Made by a program: the position numbers and the translations under genes. From the NCBI GenBank assembly GCA_026125665.1, contig JAHCKS010000038.1, positions 1-43,088 of the forward strand: a stretch of DNA of 43,088 nucleotides, given 5' to 3'. The DNA is from Rubrivivax sp. GTDB taxonomy: Bacteria; Pseudomonadota; Gammaproteobacteria; Burkholderiales; Burkholderiaceae_C. A model generated the notes under the pieces. It saw only the letters and a program-made list of their open reading frames with translations, did no database searches and was not told where the DNA came from. This document shows positions 37,070 to 43,088 of the stretch, one piece after another; position 1 is the stretch's first letter, and the number at the start of each line of letters is the position of its first letter.

Positions 37070-37900
37070 TCACCGCAGCGGCACCTCGTCGTAGCCCGGC
37101 TCGCCCGGCAGCAGGATGGCGATGCGCTGCCCGTCGGGCGCGACGCGGATGCGCGGCAGCAGCGCCGGCAGATGGCGAAGCGCGGCCGCGTGCGCGAGCA
37201 GCGCCGCGGCCCCGCCCGCGGCGAACGGCGCCAGCGACTGCACCGTGCGCACCGTGGCGAACTCCATCGGGAACTCGCCACGGGTGTGCGCCTCGAGCGC
37301 CACCGGCGGGTGCACCCAGGCGAGCGTCGTCGTCTCGCCGGCGTCGACGCTCGGCGCCTGGGCCGGCGGCGCCCCGGCCACGAAGAACAGCGTGTCGAAG
37401 CGCTTCGACAGCCCGAGCGGCGTGACCCAGCGGCTCCACGGCACGAGGGTGGAGGTGGCGAGCGCCAGGCCGGCCTGCTGCGCCAGCGCCGCCAGCGGCT
37501 CGCCGGCGAGCAGGCGTGCGCGCAACACGTGGCGCGCCGCGGCGTCGCCGGCCGAAGCCTGCGCGGGGCCATGCAGCCACAGGCCGCTTTCCTCGAAGCA
37601 CTCGCGCAGCGCCGCCACCGCGAAGGCGGCCGCCTGCTCGCCCGTCTGCGTCACGGCGCCGATGCGCTGCGCGAGCGTCGCGGCGGTCTCGTCGCACAGG
37701 CGCAGCGCCTCGGGGGCGCCGTCGGCCGTGTCGACAGCCCCGCCGGGGAAGACGTACGAACCGGGCATGAAGCTCGCCTGCAGCGAGCGCCGCACCATCA
37801 GCACCTCCAGCCCCTGCACGCCGTCGCGCACGACGAGCGTCGTCGCCGCCGGGCGCGGCCGCACGGCCCGCGCGGCCTCCGGGTCGGTGATGAGCTTCAT
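37070..37900 (-). CDS. Nudix hydrolase, NUDT19/RP2p-like
   Basis: 276-residue Nudix enzyme. The N-terminal part (RPAATTLVVRDG, EVLMVRRSLQASFMPGSYVFPGGAVD) leads into a Nudix box interrupted by an insertion of roughly 30 residues between GGAVD and AALRECFEESGLW. That split box is the hallmark of the NUDT19 (RP2p) branch, whose animal members hydrolyse acyl-CoA. The downstream RFDTLFFVA and ETTTLAWVHP segments fit the same branch. The probable activity is hydrolysis of a CoA ester or nucleoside diphosphate derivative. It lies 45 nt after the metallo-hydrolase gene and 2 nt before the HAD gene. Confidence 0.9.
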   Translation of the reverse strand: MKLITDPEAARAVRPRPAATTLVVRDGVQGLEVLMVRRSLQASFMPGSYVFPGGAVDTADGAPEALRLCDETAATLAQRIGAVTQTGEQAAAFAVAALRECFEESGLWLHGPAQASAGDAAARHVLRARLLAGEPLAALAQQAGLALATSTLVPWSRWVTPLGLSKRFDTLFFVAGAPPAQAPSVDAGETTTLAWVHPPVALEAHTRGEFPMEFATVRTVQSLAPFAAGGAAALLAHAAALRHLPALLPRIRVAPDGQRIAILLPGEPGYDEVPLR

Positions 37901-37945
37901 CGCCGCCGCGTCGAAGGGTTCGGCGGCCCTTGCGCCGCAGGCCGT

Positions 37946-38584
37946 TCAGGTGCCGCCGACATAGGGGTTGGCGCGCCGCTCGCGGCCGAAGGTGCTCTCC
38001 GGCCCGTGCCCGGGGACGAAGACGGTGTCGTCACCGAGCGGCCACAGCCGGTCGGTGATGCTGGCGACCAGTGTCGCGTGGTCGCCGCCGGGGAAGTCGG
38101 TGCGGCCGATGCTGCCGGCGAAGAGCACGTCGCCGACGAAGGCACGCTTCGCCTCGGCGCTGTGGAACACCACGTGCCCGGGCGTGTGCCCCGGGCAGTG
38201 GTGCACGGCGAGCACGCTGTCACCCACGTGCACCGTGTCGCCCTCGTGCAGCCAGCGTGTCGGTGTGAACGGCTCGGCCGGCGGGAAGCCGAACATGCGC
38301 GACTGCTGCGCCAGCGCCTCGATCCAGAACGCATCGCCCTCGTGCGGGCCGACGATCGGCAGTGCCAGCTGCCGCGCCAGCGTGCCGGTGCCGCCGGCGT
38401 GGTCGATGTGCGCATGCGTGAGCAGGATCTGCTTCAGCTCGACACCCCGCTCCCTGGCCGCGGCGAGGACGCGGGGCAGGTCGCCGCCGGGGTCGATGAC
38501 CGCGCCTTCCATGGTCCGGTCGCACCAGACGATGGAGCAGTTCTGCTGGAAAGGGGTGACGGGCAGGGTGCGGTAGCGCAGCAT
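37946..38584 (-). CDS. MBL-fold metallo-hydrolase, GloC/YcbL-like (glyoxalase II type)
   Basis: 212-residue metallo-beta-lactamase-fold enzyme. Metal ligands are visible in THAHIDHAGG (HxHxDH), GHTPGHVVFH, the aspartate in FVGDVLFAGSIGRTDFPGG, and PGHGPESTFG. The sequence closely follows the short hydroxyacylglutathione hydrolase type (E. coli YcbL/GloC), which cleaves S-lactoylglutathione without the long C-terminal domain of GloB. The ATG at 38584 (MLRYRTLPVTPFQQNCSIVW) gives the family N-terminus. No strong ribosome site. The next gene upstream on the same strand ends 92 nt away. Confidence 0.93.
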   Translation of the reverse strand: MLRYRTLPVTPFQQNCSIVWCDRTMEGAVIDPGGDLPRVLAAARERGVELKQILLTHAHIDHAGGTGTLARQLALPIVGPHEGDAFWIEALAQQSRMFGFPPAEPFTPTRWLHEGDTVHVGDSVLAVHHCPGHTPGHVVFHSAEAKRAFVGDVLFAGSIGRTDFPGGDHATLVASITDRLWPLGDDTVFVPGHGPESTFGRERRANPYVGGT

Positions 38585-38676
38585 GGGCAACGAAGGGCCT
38601 TCGACGGCCTCCCGCCCGATTCTGCCCGCGGGCGCGAGGGCCGTCGTCGACACGCCCCACGGCGCGGCGGCGCGGT

Positions 38677-39336
38677 TCACACTCGCCCGATCGCCTGCCG
38701 CCACGACGCAGGGAGGTGGCGCAGGTCGGCCGGCTCGTCGATGTCGGGCAGCGGTTCCAGTTCGGTGACACGAAGGCCCGCCGCGGCGGCGCGTGCGCGC
38801 GTCTGCTGCATCACCTGCGGGGTGCTCCAGGCGATGCCGCGGAAGAGCGCCGGCGCCGGCCGCGTCAGGCCGACGAGCACATAGCCGCCGTCCAGCGCCG
38901 GCACGAAGACCGCGTCGCAGGGGTCACCGCGGCCACCGGCATCGGCGGCGCCGAGCGCTGCGGCGGCCCGCGCAATCGTCGCCGCATCGAGCGCGGGCGC
39001 ATCGGTGCCCATCAGCAGGGCCGTACGGTGCGAGCGCAACGCGCGCTCGAGTGCACGCGCCATGCGCTCGCCGAGGTCGCCTTCGCCCTGCCCGCTCAGC
39101 ACCAGCGGCGGATGCGCGCGCCGCAGCGCCGCGAACACCGGCTGCGTCACGGCGTCGTCGGGCGTCACGCACAGCTCGAGCGCCTGCGCGCCGGCGCCGG
39201 CCGCCTGCGCCGTCGCATGCACGAGCATGCGCTCGGCCAGCGCGGCGGCGCCGGCAGCGCCGAGCGCCGGTGCGAGACGCGTCTTGGCCTCGCCCGGCCG
39301 CGGTGCACGCGCGAAGACGATGACGGCGACGCTCAT
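38677..39336 (-). CDS. TIGR04282-type (DUF2064) glycosyltransferase of arsenosugar cluster type
   Basis: 219-residue GT-A fold protein of the DUF2064/TIGR04282 family. Features are the N-terminal nucleotide-binding stretch VIVFARAPRPGEAKTRLAPALG, the GQGEGDLGERMARALERAL loop, ALLMGTDAPALD (DxD-like), and the FVPALDGGYVLVGLTRPAPALF motif ending in WSTPQVMQQT. TIGR04282 is named for its occurrence beside arsenosugar synthesis genes, although its reaction has not been shown to my knowledge. It lies 70 nt downstream of the TIGR04283 gene, as usual for this pair. Confidence 0.88.
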   Translation of the reverse strand: MSVAVIVFARAPRPGEAKTRLAPALGAAGAAALAERMLVHATAQAAGAGAQALELCVTPDDAVTQPVFAALRRAHPPLVLSGQGEGDLGERMARALERALRSHRTALLMGTDAPALDAATIARAAAALGAADAGGRGDPCDAVFVPALDGGYVLVGLTRPAPALFRGIAWSTPQVMQQTRARAAAAGLRVTELEPLPDIDEPADLRHLPASWRQAIGRV

Positions 39337-39406
39337 CGGCAACACGCCCGCCGCACGGCCCGGGCAGCAGCGCGCGCGCCCGCGCGCAACGCGAAGCCGC
39401 ACCGGC

Positions 39407-40081
39407 TCACCGGTACTCCTCGGCCAACCGCTGCGGCGACTCGCCGCGCCAGTAGCGCCAGCGCAGCCACCACATCAGGAACACGGTGCGCCACGGGCCC
39501 CGCTGCTCCCAGCGCCGGCCCGACGTGACGACCCGCTCGTGCAGGCAGGCCGGTGCGGCAAGCGCGCGCAGGCGGCGCGAGAGCTCGATGTCCTCCATCA
39601 GCGGCTGGTCCGGGTACCCGCCGACCTCGGCGAAGAGCATGCGCTCGACGAAGATCGCCTGGTCACCGGTGGCGATGCCGGTCAGCCGGGAGCGCCGGTT
39701 CATCAGCGCCGCCACGAGGCGCAGCAGCCGCGGCCGCCCGTCGATGACGACGTCGAAGCGCCCCCAGCGGGCGCCGCGTTCGCTGGCCGCCGCCAGCGCC
39801 TCGTCGGCGCGGTCGGGCAGCCGCGTGTCGGCGTGCAGGAAGAGCAGCCAGTCGCCGTGCGCCACGGCAGCGCCGGCGTTCATCTGCCGCGCCCGCCCTC
39901 GTTCGGCGACGAGCACGCGGTCGGCGCCGGCCGCCGTGGCGAGCGCCACCGTGCCGTCGCTGCTGCCGCCGTCGACGACGATGACCTCGGCGCCGCGCGC
40001 GCGCAGCGGGGCCAGCGCCGCGAGCGCCGCGCCGATGCCCGCCGCCTCGTCGAGCGCGGGCACGATGATCGACAGCCGCAT
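39407..40081 (-). CDS. TIGR04283-type family 2 glycosyltransferase of arsenosugar cluster type
   Basis: 224-residue GT2-family enzyme. It has the N-terminal SIIVPALDEAAGI, EVIVVDGGSSDGT, the RGRARQMNAGAAVAHGDWLLFLHADTRLP segment containing the DxD-type motif (HADT), and FVERMLFAEVGGYPDQPLMEDIELSRRL. The C-terminal end has WWLRWRYWRGESPQRLAEEY. This corresponds to TIGR04283, paired with TIGR04282 in arsenosugar-type gene clusters. No membrane helices, so it acts in the cytoplasm or peripherally at the membrane. The donor and acceptor are unknown. Confidence 0.9.
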   Translation of the reverse strand: MRLSIIVPALDEAAGIGAALAALAPLRARGAEVIVVDGGSSDGTVALATAAGADRVLVAERGRARQMNAGAAVAHGDWLLFLHADTRLPDRADEALAAASERGARWGRFDVVIDGRPRLLRLVAALMNRRSRLTGIATGDQAIFVERMLFAEVGGYPDQPLMEDIELSRRLRALAAPACLHERVVTSGRRWEQRGPWRTVFLMWWLRWRYWRGESPQRLAEEYR

Positions 40082-40112
40082 CGTCGGGCGTCCGATGACA
40101 CGGCGCGCACCG

Positions 40113-40961
40113 TCAGCGCGCGTCGTTGAGCTTCCAGTCGTAGTCGAGGAAGGCGATGTCGGCCTGCTGCGCGCGGATCTTCTCCCGCTCGGCGGGCGCG
40201 TCGGCCAGCTGATCCGCGTAGCGGGCCACGAACACCGCCAGCGAGGCGATGCCGCGCAACCCGCTGCGGAAGTCCTCGCCGAACCAGTCGAAGATCTTGT
40301 TCACCTCGACGCGGCTGCGCTGCGCGTTGTAGCGGTTGCGCGAGCGGTCGCTCATGAAGCGCAGCGCCTGCTCGTCGAGCTGCGCGTCCAGGCGTGCCGC
40401 GACGAAGGCCTCCTCGCGCAGCGCCGGGCAGCCGATGCTGGCGCAGTTGACGGCGAAGTGCACGCGCGGGTCGTCGTAGGCGCCGCGCTTGCGCAGCATC
40501 TCGTGCTCGATGTCGTCGAGCGAGACCTTGGTGCCCAGCAGCGGCACCCACTTCGGCTTCCACGGGCTCTGGAACAGGCTGCCGAGGTCCTTGATCGACT
40601 CGAGGTCCGGGTACTTCGTGAGGATCAGCTCCACCGTGAAGGCGTTGTAGGCGTTGATCAGGAACGCCATGCGCTCGCCCTTGCTCCAGCCGGCGAAGGT
40701 GGCGGCGGGCACGGCCGAGAGCGTGTCGAGATACGCCTTCAGCGCCGCACGATCGCCGGCGAACGCGGCGTAGCGCACCTGCGAGGCCTGGCCGCCGCGC
40801 AGCACGACGACGTGCTTCCTCAGCAACGCCGCCCACGCGGCGTGCGAATGGTCGAAGGCCTGAGCGCGCGCCGGCGCCGGGCCGAAGCCGGCCGCCGCAG
40901 CGGCGATCATGGCCACGCCCGCCAAGGGCATCGGCAGCAGACGACGCCGCCGCAGCGGCAA
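40113..40961 (-). CDS. DUF547 domain-containing secreted protein
   Basis: Exported protein with a DUF547 domain: FDHSHAAWAALLRKHVVVL, the conserved FLINAYNAFTVELIL, and a cysteine region HFAVNCASIGCPALREEAF. DUF547 folds are distant relatives of papain-like and transglutaminase-type proteins, and the conserved Cys and His suggest a catalytic role, though none is proven. I chose the TTG at 40961, which gives a signal peptide with an arginine-rich n-region (MPLRRRRLLPMPLAGVAMIA) and has AAGAAG 8 nt upstream. The ATG at 40931 would leave the signal without positive charges. DUF547 genes commonly sit beside the TIGR04282/04283 pair, as here, 31 nt upstream of it. Confidence 0.87.
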   Translation of the reverse strand: MPLRRRRLLPMPLAGVAMIAAAAAGFGPAPARAQAFDHSHAAWAALLRKHVVVLRGGQASQVRYAAFAGDRAALKAYLDTLSAVPAATFAGWSKGERMAFLINAYNAFTVELILTKYPDLESIKDLGSLFQSPWKPKWVPLLGTKVSLDDIEHEMLRKRGAYDDPRVHFAVNCASIGCPALREEAFVAARLDAQLDEQALRFMSDRSRNRYNAQRSRVEVNKIFDWFGEDFRSGLRGIASLAVFVARYADQLADAPAEREKIRAQQADIAFLDYDWKLNDAR

Positions 40962-41070
40962 CAGGGGTGCTTCTTCTGGCAAGACTGGCTCCAGCCGGCC
41001 GCCGGCAGCAAGGCGGCCCGGATGATGGTCGTCGCGCGCGCCGCCCGGCTTACACGCCATTCACTGCGAC

Positions 41071-41541
41071 TCAATGTTTGCCGTGCTGCGCGCCGTGGCC
41101 GCCGGCGGCACCGGCCGTCAACGGCCGCACCGCGGCCTTGACTTCGACCGTCTCCCGCCTGCCGTCGGCACCTTCGACCACCAGCGTCACCGGCACCGTG
41201 TCCCCGGGCTTCATCTGCTGCTTCAGGTCCAGCAGCATCACATGGTAGCCGCCGGGCTTGAGCTCGACCGTCTTGCCTGCCGGCAGGTCGAGCGCCGGGA
41301 CGGCGCGCATCCTCATCGTGCTGCCTTCCATCGACATCTCGTGGATCTCGACCACACCGGCCACCGGCGAGCTGGCCGAGACCAGCTTGCCGCCGGCGGC
41401 AGACGTGATCTGCGCGAACAGGCCGGTGGCCTTCTGCTGCGCGACGGTGCCGCGCACCCACGCCTCCTTGACGGTGGTCTGTGCGTGAGAGGCTGCGGCG
41501 GCCAGCACGAGTGCGCTGGCAAACAGGAATCTGGCAGGCAT
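41071..41541 (-). CDS. Periplasmic copper chaperone PCu(A)C
   Basis: 156-residue exported copper-binding protein. A signal peptide (MPARFLFASALVLAAAASHA) precedes the domain with the copper motif H-x-M ... M-x-M ... H-x-M: HEMSMEGSTMRMR and GGYHVMLLDLKQ. A histidine-rich C-terminus (GGHGAQHGKH) adds possible metal ligands. PCu(A)C delivers Cu(I) to the CuA or CuB centres of cytochrome oxidase. AAGGAA lies about 9 nt before the ATG. No oxidase genes are within this window, although the bc1 complex is. It is 109 nt upstream of the DUF547 gene on the same strand. Confidence 0.93.
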   Translation of the reverse strand: MPARFLFASALVLAAAASHAQTTVKEAWVRGTVAQQKATGLFAQITSAAGGKLVSASSPVAGVVEIHEMSMEGSTMRMRAVPALDLPAGKTVELKPGGYHVMLLDLKQQMKPGDTVPVTLVVEGADGRRETVEVKAAVRPLTAGAAGGHGAQHGKH

Positions 41542-41675
41542 GAGAAGGGTTCCTTGCGGGGCTCGGGAAACAAGGATAAGGGCCCCGCCCCCGAGAAAGC
41601 ACCGTGGGTACCGCGGCCGGCGCCGGGGCTTTGCCGCCTCCGGCGCCTTGGCGGCCGAGCGGCCTCCGCCCCGGC

Positions 41676-42215
41676 TCAGGCGCCCGCCAGCTCCTTCTGG
41701 TGCATCCACGCCGCGTGCCGCGGCGCGCGTTTCGTGCGGCTCCACTCTTCCAGCATCTGCCACTTCACGGCGTCGAGCTTCGTGTTCATCTCGGCCGTCG
41801 CGGTGTCGGCGGCGAGCTCGACGCGGTGGCCGTTCGGGTCGAAGAAGTAGATCGACTGGAAGATCGTGTGGTCGGTCGGGCCGACGACGTCGATGCCGCG
41901 CGCCTGCAGCCGCGCCTTCGTCTGCCCGAGCTCCTCGACGCTGGCCACCTTGAAGGCGATGTGCTGCACCCACTCGGGCGTGTTCGGGTCCTTGCCCTGC
42001 GGCGGCGAGCTCGGCAGCTCGAAGAACGCCAGCACGTTGCCGCCGCCGGCGTCGAGGAAGACGTGCATGTACGGGTCGGGGGCGTGCGTGCTCGGCACAT
42101 GGTCCTCGGCGATGGCGAGCACGAAGTCCATGCCCAGGTGCTCGCGGTACCACTGCACCGTTTCCCTGGCGTCGCGGCAGCGGTAGGCGACGTGGTGGAT
42201 GCGTTCGATCTTCAT
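41676..42215 (-). CDS. VOC family (glyoxalase-like) protein
   Basis: 179-residue vicinal-oxygen-chelate fold protein made of two betaalphabetabetabeta modules. Candidate metal ligands are in RIHHVAYRC (H7/H8), VQHIAFKV and NGHRVELAAD (Glu). The second module contains the IYFFDPNGHRVEL signature common to dioxygenases and glyoxalase-type enzymes. A C-terminal helical extension (AVKWQMLEEWSRTKRAPRH) lies beyond the fold. Substrate is unknown; fosfomycin-resistance, dioxygenase and lyase activities all occur in this superfamily. AGGAG 10 nt upstream supports the ATG at 42215. It shares a 271-bp divergent spacer with the universal stress protein gene. Confidence 0.9.
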   Translation of the reverse strand: MKIERIHHVAYRCRDARETVQWYREHLGMDFVLAIAEDHVPSTHAPDPYMHVFLDAGGGNVLAFFELPSSPPQGKDPNTPEWVQHIAFKVASVEELGQTKARLQARGIDVVGPTDHTIFQSIYFFDPNGHRVELAADTATAEMNTKLDAVKWQMLEEWSRTKRAPRHAAWMHQKELAGA

Positions 42216-42304
42216 GCCGGCGGGTCTCCTGGATGCGCTCGCGGCGTGCCCTGCCACCAGGGCACTCCTGTGCGCGATGGTCGCAAGGGAGTGGCCGCGC
42301 ACCC

Positions 42305-42318
42305 TTGATGCCGGTCAA
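42305..42318. promoter_or_regulatory. FNR/ANR-type binding site
   Basis: TTGATGCCGGTCAA is a near-perfect palindrome matching the FNR/ANR consensus TTGAT-N4-ATCAA at 9 of 10 fixed positions. It lies in the divergent spacer, 168 bp before the universal stress protein start and 89 bp before the VOC gene start. Oxygen-responsive control of universal stress proteins by FNR/ANR regulators is well known in proteobacteria. No clear -10 lies at the standard -41.5 distance for either gene. Confidence 0.5.
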
Positions 42319-42486
42319 GGTGCGGCGGCGGCCCAGCGCCTGCCGTGGCCTGCCGGCGCGCGCCGTGAAGACACCGGCGGCGTGAGTGAACACCTTGCGG
42401 CAGCGCAAAGACGGCGCGGCGCGGCTTTCCTAGATTGCGGCTCCGGCCGGTGCGTGCACCGGCCACAGGTTCATCGGGAGCCTTCC

Positions 42487-42930
42487 ATGTTCAAGCACCT
42501 GCTCGTTCCCGTCGATGGCAGCGAACTGACCGAACGCGCCATCCACGCCAGCCTCGACCTGGCCCTTCAGCTGGGCGCCTCGGTCACCGGCTTCGTCGCC
42601 GAGCCGCTGACGCCGCTTCCCACGGCCGGGCGCACGCTCACCGCGTTGCGCGACGAGGCGCTCGAGCACGACGCGATGACGACGGCCCACGCCAAGGAGG
42701 TGCTGGCGCACTTCGAGGCCGAGGCGAAGAAGGCCGGCGTGCCCTTCGTCGGCCGGCACGCCCAGGTGCCGCGGGTGGACCGCGCCATCATCGCCGCCGC
42801 CGAGGCGCAGGGCTGCGACATGATCGTCATGGTCACGCACGGCCGCGGCCCGTTCGGCGAATTCCTCTTCGGCTCGCAGACCAAGGCCGTGCTGGCCGGC
42901 AGCAGCCTGCCGCTGCTGGTGCTGCATTGA
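42487..42930 (+). CDS. Universal stress protein (UspA family)
   Basis: 147-residue single-domain USP. It begins MFKHLLVPVDGSELTERAIH, with the DGS nucleotide-contact motif, and ends with CDMIVMVTHGRGPFGEFLFGSQTKAVLAGSSLPLLVLH. The latter contains the G-x-x-G...GS ATP-binding loop of the ATP-binding (UspFG/MJ0577-like) class. Such proteins form dimers that help cells survive starvation, oxygen limitation and other stresses. GGGAG lies 6 nt before the ATG. The spacer upstream carries an FNR/ANR-type site and a possible -10 (TAGATT, ~42432). A GGGCGG/CCGCCC repeat (42949-42974) may end the transcript. Confidence 0.96.
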   Translation: MFKHLLVPVDGSELTERAIHASLDLALQLGASVTGFVAEPLTPLPTAGRTLTALRDEALEHDAMTTAHAKEVLAHFEAEAKKAGVPFVGRHAQVPRVDRAIIAAAEAQGCDMIVMVTHGRGPFGEFLFGSQTKAVLAGSSLPLLVLH

Positions 42931-43009
42931 CGGGGGACGGGGCGCCGCGGGCGGGGACAGCCTGCCTGCCGCCCGGCCGGCGCGTGCCTCACCCGCCGGA
43001 GCCGGAAGG

Positions 43010-43088
43010 CGGCGGCGGGGCCGCCCCCCCCCCGGCCCCCCCCCCCCCCCGGCCGGACCCGCCCCCCCCCGGGGCCCAGGCGGGGGCC
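43010..43088. other. Low-complexity G/C homopolymer tail, probable contig-end artefact
   Basis: Runs of 8 to 16 C and short G runs without any A or T over most of the last 70 bases. Nothing codable or structured is visible. The composition is unlike any other part of the window and typical of low-quality sequence at the end of a contig. Confidence 0.75.

Overview
The window is high-GC DNA (about 70% by eye) with gene content typical of a betaproteobacterium of the order Burkholderiales, in the Rubrivivax/Ideonella/Leptothrix neighbourhood. The grounds are the petABC-sspAB block, the dciA-M23-secA-argJ neighbourhood, a DUF1631 protein, the arsenosugar-type glycosyltransferase pair and codon use dominated by G/C in third positions. 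No transposase, integrase, prophage gene, CRISPR array or rRNA was seen. The last ~70 bases are almost pure G/C homopolymer and look like a poor-quality contig end.

Layout. 1-1515: a DUF1631 gene truncated by the window edge and the mechanosensitive channel mscL, both on the minus strand. 1666-6180: the cytochrome bc1 operon petABC followed by the stringent starvation proteins sspA and sspB. 6274-7949: tRNA-Thr(UGU), a DciA-like replication helicase loader and a divergent membrane-anchored M23 peptidase. 8121-12650: an unusual three-gene plus-strand run made of an alpha/beta hydrolase, an 843-residue membrane protein with a spermidine-synthase-like core, and a secreted protein-isoaspartate-methyltransferase-like enzyme. 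12693-22727: a second M23 peptidase, secA, a secreted subtilisin-like protease, an uncharacterised lipoprotein and argJ, which carries a frameshift. 22724-24118: an MFS exporter.

24182-29296 is a complete glycerol-3-phosphate / glycerophosphodiester uptake operon on the minus strand, transcribed ugpB-ugpA-ugpE-ugpC-ugpQ. It has a promoter region with PhoB-like geometry and two strong hairpins after ugpB. 29510-33469 encodes a 1319-residue fused FAD/iron-sulfur oxidoreductase. 33729-36128 encodes a large DUF6351 lipoprotein with a hydrolase-type nucleophile elbow.

36219-42215 is an eight-gene minus-strand run: VOC enzyme, PCu(A)C copper chaperone, DUF547 protein, two arsenosugar-type glycosyltransferases (TIGR04283 and TIGR04282 types), a glyoxalase-II-like hydrolase, a Nudix hydrolase and a HAD phosphatase. 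The window ends with a universal stress protein that has an FNR/ANR-type box upstream.

Most of this is core metabolism and cell-envelope function: respiration, protein export, replication loading, arginine synthesis and phosphate-ester scavenging. The parts least explained by standard annotation are the hydrolase / spermidine-synthase-like / methyltransferase module, which sits between two M23 peptidases, and the arsenosugar-type glycosyltransferase cluster, which lacks arsS and arsM here and ends in a sugar-phosphatase-like HAD enzyme. Both are flagged as hypotheses, not demonstrated systems.
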